DNA of 64,000 nt from JBGSYJ01 sp041748075 (lineage in GTDB: Bacteria > Acidobacteriota > Thermoanaerobaculia > Gp7-AA8), in NCBI GenBank assembly GCA_041748075.1, contig JBGTDX010000022.1, positions 14,027 through 78,026 on the forward strand, written 5' to 3'. Of this stretch, positions 35,306 through 42,986 are shown piece by piece (position 1 is the first letter of the stretch; every line of letters starts with the position of its first letter). The position numbers and the translations under genes were made by a program. The notes under the pieces were generated by a model, which made no database searches, was not told where the DNA came from, and saw only the letters and a list, made by a program, of their open reading frames with translations.

Positions 35306-35440
35306 ATGACTCTTTCCCGACCATTCGCTTTGCTGCTCGCTCCCCTTTCGCTCCTGGGCTGCATGACTCCGGCTGATCGCGCTCGAGACCGGCGTCGCGA
35401 GTGGGCCGGAGTTCCTCCTCGTCCACGCAGCTCGTCAAAG
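35306..35440 (+). pseudogene. Lipoprotein-like N-terminal fragment
   Basis: An ATG at 35306 opens a short frame with a plausible lipoprotein signal (FALLLAPLSLLGC) and about 25 further residues before the sequence becomes the antisense of the SirB1-like gene. It could be the truncated start of a lipoprotein gene or a chance frame. Confidence 0.25.
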
Positions 35441-35446
35441 AGATCT

Positions 35447-36163
35447 TCAGGTCACCTGCTCCACCCCCTCCGGGGCGGCATCTGCGAGCTCCTGCATGCG
35501 CTCGCGTGCCGAGACGGCTTTCCGAGGCTCACCAGCGCGGGTATGGAGGTTCTGAAGATTTGCGAGCACACGGATGAGCGTCTGTCGTTCGGTCCACCCT
35601 CGCAACATCTCGCTCTCGAGCCTCATCTGGCCACCGCTGAGCTCCTGAAGCAGGATGTCGAGCTCCTGAAGCGTTCGCGTCTCGCCATGACTGAACGGAT
35701 CAACGTAGACCTCGTTGAGCTCGAACTGCACTTTGACGATGTAGTGCCCGGGAAGCCCGACCCCAGCGGCATTCAACCCGACGCGATGAGCCACATGGAG
35801 AAAGATGATCGACAGCGCAATGGGCATGCCCTTTTTCCGATCGATCACCTCGTTGAGATAGGCATTACGGACATCGTAATAATGCTCCCGATCTCCATGG
35901 AAGCCGTCGACATCGAACATCTCCGCCTGCAGGTGCCCCAGTACGAAAATGCCGGGCTCGCCGGGCGTGCAGCGCTGGATGACGCGCGTTGCGAGCGCAT
36001 CCAGCTCCGCGAGATAGCGACCCGCATCGAGAGACGGGTACTCCTCGAGGGCAATCAGCAGCGCTCCCCGCGCCAGGTCGTCGCGAAGAATCGGCTTCGC
36101 CGCGAACTCCCGGAACTGCCGCCGTGCCTCGGCAGGATGAACGTAGAGAGGCACGGGGGTCAT
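35447..36163 (-). CDS. SirB1-family transglutaminase-like/TPR protein
   Basis: The protein has 238 residues from the ATG at 36163 (a GTG at 36196 would add 11). The central domain matches the SirB1/transglutaminase-like family: YYDVRNAYLNEVIDRKKGMP, ALSIIFLHVAHRVGL and GVGLPGHYIVKV. The C-terminal part has a TPR-like helical pair (RVLANLQNLHTRAGEPRKA). The role is unknown. Family members lack a clear protease triad. It is cytoplasmic by sequence. Convergent with the SRPBCC side and divergent from rhlE. Confidence 0.85.
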   Translation of the reverse strand: MTPVPLYVHPAEARRQFREFAAKPILRDDLARGALLIALEEYPSLDAGRYLAELDALATRVIQRCTPGEPGIFVLGHLQAEMFDVDGFHGDREHYYDVRNAYLNEVIDRKKGMPIALSIIFLHVAHRVGLNAAGVGLPGHYIVKVQFELNEVYVDPFSHGETRTLQELDILLQELSGGQMRLESEMLRGWTERQTLIRVLANLQNLHTRAGEPRKAVSARERMQELADAAPEGVEQVT

Positions 36164-36259
36164 CGAGTCTGAGGATACCGCACTAATCCCTTTCACGCCG
36201 CGTTCGCCCGTGGGGAATGCATGCTTCTCTGCCTTGTTGCGTCGTGGTAAAACCTCCCC

Positions 36260-37465
36260 ATGAATGAAAGCGATCTACCGTCCCACCCGGTTCCCGTCAC
36301 CGGTCTGAAATTTGACGAGCTCGGCTTGAGTGAGCCAATCCTTCGAAGTGTTGCAGAACTGGGCTTCGAGCATCCCACGCCGATTCAGGCAGCCCTGATC
36401 CCTCTCGCGCTCGGAGGCAAAGACCTCATCGGCCTGGCGCAGACAGGCTCGGGCAAGACCGCCGCCTTCGTGCTGCCCATCGCCCAGCACCTGACTCACG
36501 GAAAGGGCGTGCGTGGACTCATCCTCTCGCCCACTCGGGAGATCGCTCTCCAGACGAAAGCGTTTCTCGATCTCTTCGGACGCGATCACCAGCTCAGCAC
36601 CGTCTGTCTGATCGGCGGGGTGAAGATGCAGCCGCAGATCGACGACCTGAAAAACAAGCCCGACATCGTCGTCGCTACTCCCGGAAGACTTCTCGATCAC
36701 ATGCAGCGCAGGAACGTGCGGCTCGACAAGATTGAGAAACTCGTTCTCGACGAAGCCGACCACATGCTCGACCTCGGCTTTCTCCCACAGATTCAGGCAG
36801 TGCTCAAGGAAGTTCCCTCAGAGCGCCAGACGATGATGTTCTCGGCGACGATGCCTCCTGCAATCGAACGGCTTGCCCAGCAGTTCATGAAAGATCCGAA
36901 ACGGATCGACATCCTTCCGGAGGGCGGCGCGGCGGAGGGAATCAGCCACAGGCTGTACCTGGTGATGCCCGAGAATAAGCGTCCGTTGCTCCTGGCACTC
37001 CTGCAGCAGGAGCTGGGAAGCACGCTCGTCTTTGCCCGCAAGCGGAGCGACGCCGAGTGGCTCTCGAGCATCCTCGAGAGGCAGGGACATCCGGTTGTGC
37101 GCATTCACTCGGATCGCACGCAGTCGCAGCGGGTCAAAGCACTCGATCAGTTCCGCAAGGGTGAGCACCGTATCCTGGTGGCAACCGACATCGCCGGACG
37201 CGGTATCGACGTTCCAGGCATCACGCACGTGGTGAACTTCGACATCCCGGAGACGGTCGAAGATTACATCCATCGCGCCGGCCGCACCGCGCGGGCGAAT
37301 GAGCTGGGAATCGTGTCGACCATCGCAACGTGGCTCGAGACCTCGATGGTCAAGCAGATCGAACAGAAGCTCGGCCAGGAAATCCCGCGCTGTACCATTC
37401 CCGGTGTAGCGGCGTACGTGGAGTCGAAGTCGAAGGGGGCGGCGCGCACGCGACGGTTCCGGTAG
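36260..37465 (+). CDS. DEAD-box RNA helicase, RhlE-like
   Basis: The protein has 401 residues. All core motifs are present in order: the Q motif (PTPIQAALIPLAL), AQTGSGKTAAFVLP, PTREIALQ, VATPGRLLDHM, DEADHMLDLGF, FSATMPP, VFARKR, TDIAGRGIDVPGI and HRAGRTARA. It unwinds RNA with ATP. The C-terminal extension is short and basic (KGAARTRRFR), as in RhlE rather than CsdA/DeaD types. A heptamer hairpin begins 18 bases after the stop, between it and the convergent cNMP gene. Confidence 0.95.
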   Translation: MNESDLPSHPVPVTGLKFDELGLSEPILRSVAELGFEHPTPIQAALIPLALGGKDLIGLAQTGSGKTAAFVLPIAQHLTHGKGVRGLILSPTREIALQTKAFLDLFGRDHQLSTVCLIGGVKMQPQIDDLKNKPDIVVATPGRLLDHMQRRNVRLDKIEKLVLDEADHMLDLGFLPQIQAVLKEVPSERQTMMFSATMPPAIERLAQQFMKDPKRIDILPEGGAAEGISHRLYLVMPENKRPLLLALLQQELGSTLVFARKRSDAEWLSSILERQGHPVVRIHSDRTQSQRVKALDQFRKGEHRILVATDIAGRGIDVPGITHVVNFDIPETVEDYIHRAGRTARANELGIVSTIATWLETSMVKQIEQKLGQEIPRCTIPGVAAYVESKSKGAARTRRFR

Positions 37466-37483
37466 CCCCTCCCGCCCGCCCGG

Positions 37484-37590
37484 GTTGTGAGTTCTGAGTT
37501 GCGAGTTGTGAGTTCCCTTCTCCCCGACTTCGCGGGGAGAGGGAGAGCCCGAACTGCTCAACTCTCCACTCACAACTCAGAACTCACGAC
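37484..37590. repeat. Heptamer hairpin, GTTGTGA type, with an inner palindrome
   Basis: Four units (GTTGTGA, GTTCTGA, GTTGCGA, GTTGTGA) at 37484-37511 face four to five complementary units ending at 37590. The core holds a second palindrome (CTCCCCGACTTCGCGGGGAG) also found at 48750-48777. The right arm encodes the final SREF and stop of the minus-strand cNMP gene. Confidence 0.85.
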
Positions 37591-38428
37591 TGGGTGGCGG
37601 CCGTGCCGGCCTTGGCAATCTCACCAGCAACTCCTCGGTGAGGAACTCGACTTTCTCATGCAGGTGTGCGATCTCGAGCTCCGCTTTGAGATTCACCTGG
37701 TAATCGAGGTCGGCGCGGAGGCGGTCTTTCGCTCCCTGGCGGTTCTGGCTGACGAGGACGAAAATCGACAGAAAAATTGCCTCGAGGGAGACGGCCATCG
37801 TGAGAAAACCGAAGGGGTACGGATCGAACTTCGGAGTTCCCGGAAGCGTATTCCATACGATCCAGACGATGAACCATAGCGCGTTGAGCGCAAGGAAGGT
37901 CAGGCTTCCGGCGAATGCGGCGATCGTGTCTGCAATGCGCTCGATGACGGTTGAGCGGATTTCCATCTCTGCGTTGATGTTGCGGGACACGCGGGAGCGG
38001 AGCAGCGCGTCTGTCGTGCGCAGCCGCTCGCCCATGATGGTGAGCAGGTCGAGTGCCGCGTCGGGGTGAGCGCGCAGAAACCGTATGAGATCCTCGCGAT
38101 CGAGCACGACCAGCTCACACTCCGACACGGCCGTTGCGGTTGCGGTCCTCGCCCCTCCGTCGAGTAAGGAAAGTTCGCCGAAGAAATCTCCCCGCCTGCA
38201 TTCCGCGAGAACGATCCTCGCTCCAGACGTGTCGCGAACGGAAAGCTCCACCGTACCTTCCGCCACGATGTAGAGCGAGTCGCCCGGCTCACCGAAGTTG
38301 AAGAGCGTTTCGCCCGCATTGCTTTCCCGACGCTCGAGGACCTCCATCAATCCTGCGCGCTCAGTCGGGTCGAGGAGTTTGAAAAGAGGGACCGCAGCCA
38401 GGATCTCTTCCAGGGATTGATGCTCCAT
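37577..38428 (-). CDS. Cyclic-nucleotide-binding and DUF1003 membrane protein
   Basis: The protein has 283 residues. The N-terminal cNMP-binding domain is about residues 15-130, with GESLYIV-like GDSLYIVAEGTVEL, then GDFFGELSLLDGGARTATATA, which keeps the FGE and the Arg of the pocket. DUF1003 (about 160-265) contributes two membrane helices (FLALNALWFIVWIVWNTLP and FLTMAVSLEAIFLSIFVLVS) and a coiled tail with SQNRQGAKDRLRADLDYQVN. It may couple cAMP/cGMP or a similar ligand to a membrane event. Its last residues come from the heptamer repeat. Confidence 0.9.
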   Translation of the reverse strand: MEHQSLEEILAAVPLFKLLDPTERAGLMEVLERRESNAGETLFNFGEPGDSLYIVAEGTVELSVRDTSGARIVLAECRRGDFFGELSLLDGGARTATATAVSECELVVLDREDLIRFLRAHPDAALDLLTIMGERLRTTDALLRSRVSRNINAEMEIRSTVIERIADTIAAFAGSLTFLALNALWFIVWIVWNTLPGTPKFDPYPFGFLTMAVSLEAIFLSIFVLVSQNRQGAKDRLRADLDYQVNLKAELEIAHLHEKVEFLTEELLVRLPRPARPPPSREF

Positions 38429-38450
38429 GTCCTAGATTGTAGCGTCTCGG

Positions 38451-38729
38451 CTACCGGACATCAGGGGGAATCAACGGCGGATTCTCTTCCAGGTCGGCCC
38501 GAATCGTCCGGTCCAGCAGCAACTCCCGTACGCCATCACGCCCTCTGCGTCGGAACGCATCCTTCACTTCCGAAGGCGACAGATCGATTCCCGTCATCTG
38601 ATGAAGGTACTGACAGAATACCTTGGCCCTCAGGAGGTACGAGATCAGCAGGATCAGCAGCAGCATCACCACGATTACCAACGCATTCAACAGCGCAGGC
38701 GACAGGCGCAGGAGCTCGGGCAGATTCAT
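38451..38729 (-). CDS. Small single-pass membrane protein
   Basis: The protein has 92 residues from the ATG at 38729, with GGAGG five bases ahead. One strong membrane helix (ALLNALVIVVMLLLILLISYLL, about 14-35) is followed by a charged cytoplasmic tail (DLSPSEVKDAFRRRGRDGVRE). No known family was recognised. Its ATG overlaps the stop of the 51-residue gene upstream (TGATG), which in turn overlaps the App1-type gene, so the three are probably translated together. Confidence 0.65.
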   Translation of the reverse strand: MNLPELLRLSPALLNALVIVVMLLLILLISYLLRAKVFCQYLHQMTGIDLSPSEVKDAFRRRGRDGVRELLLDRTIRADLEENPPLIPPDVR

Positions 38730-38884
38730 CAATCCTCCATCGGATCGCCGGCGACAACGGCGAGGTTCCGCGACTCTCCGCGGATGACCAGTTTGACTTC
38801 GATTGGATGAGTGTAACGAATGAGCTCGCTATGTGAAAGGCGGAGTCGTACCAAAGCCACGGCATCGTCACGAATCGTCCTCAT
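38729..38884 (-). CDS. Small conserved-looking protein, 51 residues
   Basis: The ATG at 38884 lies inside the end of the App1-type gene (17-base overlap). The frame ends in the TGATG that starts the small membrane-protein gene. The product has hydrophobic-charged alternation typical of beta strands (DDAVALVRLRLSHSELI, VKLVIRGESRNLAVVAG). No family was recognised. The tight overlap on both sides and sensible composition argue that it is real. Confidence 0.5.
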   Translation of the reverse strand: MRTIRDDAVALVRLRLSHSELIRYTHPIEVKLVIRGESRNLAVVAGDPMED

Positions 38885-39998
38885 TGGCTTCCTCGTCATG
38901 GCTTTTCTCCTCGGCGATCTCCGCAAGGCGTTCAGCCGGGATCAACCCGCGCTTCACGGCATCCTCTCCCGCCGCCAGCGAGTTCTCTACGAGCACCATC
39001 TCGGTACCCTCGGCGAGCAGAGTGTCGCGCAACGTGTGGACGACTTTATCCCGCTCCGGAACGGTCACATCGCGGATGTAGATCACGAGCACGCGGCCAG
39101 GAAAGTCCCGGGCGATCTGGCTGTAGATCTCCGGATCACGCTGCCCGCTGTCTCCAACGAGAACGAAGCGCAACGCAGGATACGCATTCATGACACCGCG
39201 AACTGCGGCCATCTTGTGCTCATCGTGCGACGCATGAATCAACTTATCCTCCTCGATCCCGAAGTCCCCGAGCATGATGGGGCCTGCCGGAATGTCCTGG
39301 AACTCGAGAAAGTCGGCGTAGAGATCATAGAGGTTCCACGGCCCGCTCGACACGTAGAAAATCGGATTCAGCTCCTCTCCCCGATTTCCGCGATGCAGCG
39401 CGCGATAGAACGCCGAGACCCCTTCAAAAGGAATCCGCGTGTGCGCGTTGTGAAGAAAAACCGTGCGGGCCATGGACGTGAGTGCGGTGGCGCCCGTCTC
39501 CACGACCGTGTCGTCGAGGTCGCTGATGATTCCGTATTCAGCATCTGATGAAGGCACGAGCACGTTGGCGCTGACGGGTTCCCTTTCCTCGCCGTCACTC
39601 AGACGAAGCTCCACCTGGTGCCAGCCATGATGCGAAGCATCGAGTGCCGCAGGAACCTCGAAATGGAAGTAACCCTCATGATCGGATTCCGAAGTCACCA
39701 GAGTGTCGCGGAACATGGCGGACACAGGCGCTCCGGGGATTTCATCTGTCGCGAGCCGCTTGTAGGCATTCACCACGTTGCGCCAGACGTTTTCGTGCTC
39801 ACTCGCCGGCGTGATATTTCTATCCCGCAACACCCTCCCACGGACATGAAGCGATTGCGCGCTACCAAAGCTGCGATAGGGCACGATATGGATGTCGGCC
39901 GGGTCGACCTGTCTTCCACCGACATCGGCACGGCGCAGATCGAACTGCGACTCCAGCTGATGTGCGACGCGATGCAGAATCTGCTTCCAGCGAGCCAT
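38868..39998 (-). CDS. App1-type (DUF2183) phosphatidate phosphatase-like protein
   Basis: The protein has 376 residues. An N-terminal beta-rich region is followed by the DUF2183/App1 catalytic domain (about 155-330): SDLDDTVVETG (DxDxT HAD nucleophile motif), VSSGPWNLYD, and GDSGQRDPEIYSQIA with the second Asp set. Yeast App1 is a Mg-dependent phosphatidate phosphatase. The substrate here is inferred. The tail is very acidic (EEKSHDEEANEDDS). It starts eight bases after the aminotransferase stop and overlaps two small genes downstream, forming a four-gene operon. Confidence 0.88.
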   Translation of the reverse strand: MARWKQILHRVAHQLESQFDLRRADVGGRQVDPADIHIVPYRSFGSAQSLHVRGRVLRDRNITPASEHENVWRNVVNAYKRLATDEIPGAPVSAMFRDTLVTSESDHEGYFHFEVPAALDASHHGWHQVELRLSDGEEREPVSANVLVPSSDAEYGIISDLDDTVVETGATALTSMARTVFLHNAHTRIPFEGVSAFYRALHRGNRGEELNPIFYVSSGPWNLYDLYADFLEFQDIPAGPIMLGDFGIEEDKLIHASHDEHKMAAVRGVMNAYPALRFVLVGDSGQRDPEIYSQIARDFPGRVLVIYIRDVTVPERDKVVHTLRDTLLAEGTEMVLVENSLAAGEDAVKRGLIPAERLAEIAEEKSHDEEANEDDS

Positions 39999-40006
39999 CG
40001 GGAGTT

Positions 40007-41257
40007 TCAGGAGCGGTGAGCCGCCGATGGGGCATCGAAAAGCTCATCCTCGCCCAGGCCGCGGAGGCTTCGGTATTCGGCCAGTCCGGCGCGAAGGACC
40101 TCGAGGGCGTTCCTGAGTGCCTCCTCGCCCAGAACGTACGCGATCCTCACCTCGTTCGTGCCGAGTCCCTGCGTCGCATAAAAGCCGGCGGCCGGTGCCA
40201 GAAGGATCGTGGCTCCCTCATGCTGGAAATCGCGTAGTAGCCATTCCGCGAAGTCGTCACTATCGCGCACCGGGAGCCGAGCCACGCAGTAGAACGCCCC
40301 CTCGGGTCTGGTGAGAAAGACCCCTGGCATCGAACGCAACCCCTCGAACAGGATGTCGCGCCGCATCTGATACTCGGAAATTACGGTCTGCATGTAATCC
40401 GGCGGAAGGTTTCGCGCCCCAAGGGCAATGCGTTGCGCGATTCCCGACGCGGACAGGCGGGCCTGCGCCATTTTCATGCAGGCTTTGATGATCGCCCCGT
40501 TGCGCGAGATGAGGCTTCCGAGCCGGATGCCGCAGGCGCTGAACCGCTTGGACAGGCTGTCGACCACGATGACCTGCCCTTCGAAGCCCTCGAGCTCCAG
40601 TGCGCTCATGGCCTTTCGCCCGTCGTAAACAAATTCTCTGTACACCTCGTCCGAAACCAGGAACAGATCGTGGCGCCTGCAGAACTCGGCAACCTGCATC
40701 AATTCATCTTTGCTGTACACCGTGCCGGTCGGATTGTTCGGGTTACAAAGCAGCACCATCCGGGTCTCCGGCGTGAGCGCACGCTCCCACACGGCGGGCG
40801 GCGGAAGGTGAAACCCGTCCCGACCGCGACTGGTGACCGGAACGAGGCGGAGCCCGCTCATAGTCGCGAATGCCGCGTAGTTCGTGTAGAACGGCTCTAC
40901 GACGAGGATTTCTTCACCCTCGTCTGCGCAGGCCATCATCGCGAAGATGATCGCTTCACTGCCTCCCGTCGTTGCGATCACGTTCTCTACCGAGATCGGA
41001 ATGCCTGCGGAAGCGTAGTATTCACACATCCAGGCGAGAAAGTCCGGTGTGCCGGGCGACGGGCTGTAGCACAGAACCTTGTCTTCGATCGCCGCGAGCT
41101 CACGGCGGATCGCTTCGGGAGTCTCGAGGTCTGGCTGGCCGATATTCAGGTAGTGGACGTGAGTTCCGCGCTGCTTCGCCGCATCCGCCAGAGATGCAAG
41201 TTTCCGGATCGGAGAGGCGGGCATGTTATGCCCGCGGTTGGATATCTCAGGGATCAT
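40007..41257 (-). CDS. PLP-dependent aminotransferase, class I/II
   Basis: The protein has 416 residues from the ATG at 41257 (an in-frame start at 41275 adds six). Fold-type I signatures are present: YLNIGQPDLETPEAI, LCNPNNPTGTVYSKDEL, VSDEVYREFVYDGRKAMS and the PLP-lysine region VIVVDSLSKRFSACGIRLG. The likely reaction is transamination of aspartate, an aromatic or another amino acid with 2-oxoglutarate. It is the first gene of an operon with the App1-type gene. The substrate cannot be fixed from sequence. Confidence 0.9.
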   Translation of the reverse strand: MIPEISNRGHNMPASPIRKLASLADAAKQRGTHVHYLNIGQPDLETPEAIRRELAAIEDKVLCYSPSPGTPDFLAWMCEYYASAGIPISVENVIATTGGSEAIIFAMMACADEGEEILVVEPFYTNYAAFATMSGLRLVPVTSRGRDGFHLPPPAVWERALTPETRMVLLCNPNNPTGTVYSKDELMQVAEFCRRHDLFLVSDEVYREFVYDGRKAMSALELEGFEGQVIVVDSLSKRFSACGIRLGSLISRNGAIIKACMKMAQARLSASGIAQRIALGARNLPPDYMQTVISEYQMRRDILFEGLRSMPGVFLTRPEGAFYCVARLPVRDSDDFAEWLLRDFQHEGATILLAPAAGFYATQGLGTNEVRIAYVLGEEALRNALEVLRAGLAEYRSLRGLGEDELFDAPSAAHRS

Positions 41258-41480
41258 GCTCCGCAAATCTGCCAAAGACGTGCCGGAAGAGCAAGAGAAT
41301 GTTCGATCTGCGTAACGCGGGTCACAATCGGATAACCACAGGTCTCTCGAGCCGGCTTTTCGGGGAGCTGCCTCGAATCACCTGTTAACCGCTTCCACCC
41401 GGGGAGCGTTTTACGTGTAGACCCGGCCCGGCAACCTCGAGAGGCTGTCGCCGTAACCATCATAAGCAGGAGAGTTCACC

Positions 41481-41564
41481 ATGATTGATTGGGTACCCGT
41501 TATCGGGATCATAGGCACGTTCGCGACCATCAGCCTCGTCCACAGCGTGATTGCTGACGAGTGA
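41481..41564 (+). CDS. Small hydrophobic peptide, 27 residues
   Basis: ATG at 41481 with AGGAG nine bases upstream opens a 27-codon frame: MIDWVPVIGIIGTFATISLV then HSVIADE. The product would be a single membrane-spanning peptide. It is preceded by about 200 bases without a gene and followed by the convergent zincin gene. Not a known family; it could be a regulatory or stress peptide, or a chance frame, though the ribosome site and hydrophobicity are good. Confidence 0.45.
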   Translation: MIDWVPVIGIIGTFATISLVHSVIADE

Positions 41565-41575
41565 CGCGCTGTCAC

Positions 41576-41941
41576 TCAGAACGGCATTTCGTCGTCGCTG
41601 AGTCCGAAGAAGTGTCCGAGCTCGTGAATGACAGTCTCGCGGATCTCCCGCACGGCTTCGCGCCTCGACCGGCATATGCGAAGAATCGGTCCGCGGAAAA
41701 TGGCGATCTGGTTCGGCAGCGCCGGCAGAGCCGAAAAAGACTGCTCAGTCAGCGGAATTCCTCGGAAGATCCCAAGGAGCTCGTCATCGCCGATGTCGAC
41801 CTCGTCGAGGTCATCATCCTCCGGTTCCTCCTCGATGACGATCGCGATGTTCTCCATCTGCAGGCGGAATTCGTCCGGCAACTCAGCGAGGGCTTCTTCC
41901 ACCAGCTTCTCGAATTCCGCATCGGACATTCTCGATCTCAT
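41576..41941 (-). CDS. Zincin-like metallopeptidase-family protein
   Basis: The protein has 121 residues (a start at 41929 is also likely). Near the C-terminus it carries HELGHFFGLSDDEM, the HExxH zinc motif of the DUF1025/zincin-like family. The N-terminal half (FEKLVEEALAELPDEFRLQM) and an acidic loop (EEEPEDDDLDEVDIGDD) are typical. A substrate has not been established for the family. No signal peptide, so it is presumably cytoplasmic. Confidence 0.88.
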   Translation of the reverse strand: MRSRMSDAEFEKLVEEALAELPDEFRLQMENIAIVIEEEPEDDDLDEVDIGDDELLGIFRGIPLTEQSFSALPALPNQIAIFRGPILRICRSRREAVREIRETVIHELGHFFGLSDDEMPF

Positions 41942-42003
41942 GCGGGGGACATCCTACGCGGATCGAAGGGAACGGGTAAGATACCCCTTCACAAGGAGGC
42001 TCG

Positions 42004-42876
42004 ATGACTAAGGGTCTGAAGATTGTTATCGCACTTTGCGTCGCTTCCCTTCCGATGACGGCGCAGCAGGACTTATCGAAGGTCGAGATCACAACCACGA
42101 AAGTCTCCGGCAACATCTACATGCTGCAGGGAGCGGGTGGAAACATCGGCGTTTCCGCTGGTGACGACGGGATTCTGATCGTAGACGATCAGTACGCACC
42201 ACTCGCACCGAAAATCATGGCCGCCCTCGAAGGCATTTCGGATCAGCAGGTGAAATTCGTCCTCAACACCCACTATCACGGCGACCACACGGGCGGCAAT
42301 GAAGTGTTCGGCGAGTCGGCTCCGATCATCGCCCATACGAACGTGCGAAAACGATTGTCGTCGAGAGCCGACGGCAAGCCTCCGGTCCCGGATTCGCTGC
42401 CGGTAATCACGTTCGATCATCACCTCACGGTTCACATCAACGGTGAGGATATCCGTGCGGTCCACTTTCCGAACGGTCATACCGACGGGGACTCGGTGAT
42501 CTTTTTCACCCGCTCGAAAGTCGTTCATATGGGCGACAACTACTTCGCGGGCCGTTTCCCCTACATCGACATCGATGCGGGAGGAAGTGTGCGAGGACTC
42601 ATCAGGAATGTGGACAAGGTCATCGCGGAGCTTCCCTCGGACACGAAGGTGATTCCCGGTCACGGGCCGCTCTCGACGATGGCTGACCTGACCGCGTATC
42701 GAGTCATGGTCGAAGATGCTTTGAAGATCGTCGATCAGGGGCTGAAGAGCGGGCGCACACTCGAGCAACTTCAGGAGGACAAGGTGCTGGACAAGTACGC
42801 ATCGTGGGGATGGTCGTTCATCACTGCCGAACGATTCATCGCGACACTGCACCGCGAGCTGACTCAGACGAATTAG
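42004..42876 (+). CDS. Secreted metallo-beta-lactamase-fold hydrolase
   Basis: The protein has 290 residues. A signal peptide (about 1-20, CVASLPMTAQ) precedes an MBL fold with NTHYHGDHTGGNEVF, PNGHTDGDSVIFF and IPGHGPLS, so the two-zinc HxHxDH set is intact. It resembles the broad SoxH/B3-like periplasmic hydrolases. The substrate is unknown and antibiotic hydrolysis is not shown. The start has a strong AAGGAGG site. Convergent with the kinase gene. Confidence 0.88.
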   Translation: MTKGLKIVIALCVASLPMTAQQDLSKVEITTTKVSGNIYMLQGAGGNIGVSAGDDGILIVDDQYAPLAPKIMAALEGISDQQVKFVLNTHYHGDHTGGNEVFGESAPIIAHTNVRKRLSSRADGKPPVPDSLPVITFDHHLTVHINGEDIRAVHFPNGHTDGDSVIFFTRSKVVHMGDNYFAGRFPYIDIDAGGSVRGLIRNVDKVIAELPSDTKVIPGHGPLSTMADLTAYRVMVEDALKIVDQGLKSGRTLEQLQEDKVLDKYASWGWSFITAERFIATLHRELTQTN

Positions 42877-42986
42877 CGGCGCGTCACTCCAGTGTGGTGA
42901 GTACAAACGAAAGCGCCTTCTGAACCAACCGAAGAATCACCCGATGTCCAGCGTCGCGCAACTCATTGAGTCCATTCGTCAGCCCG

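Noticed and set aside
35213..36172. 319-codon plus-strand frame
   Set aside because: Beyond the first 75 codons it is the antisense of the SirB1-like gene. Only the short lipoprotein-like start is kept, at low confidence.
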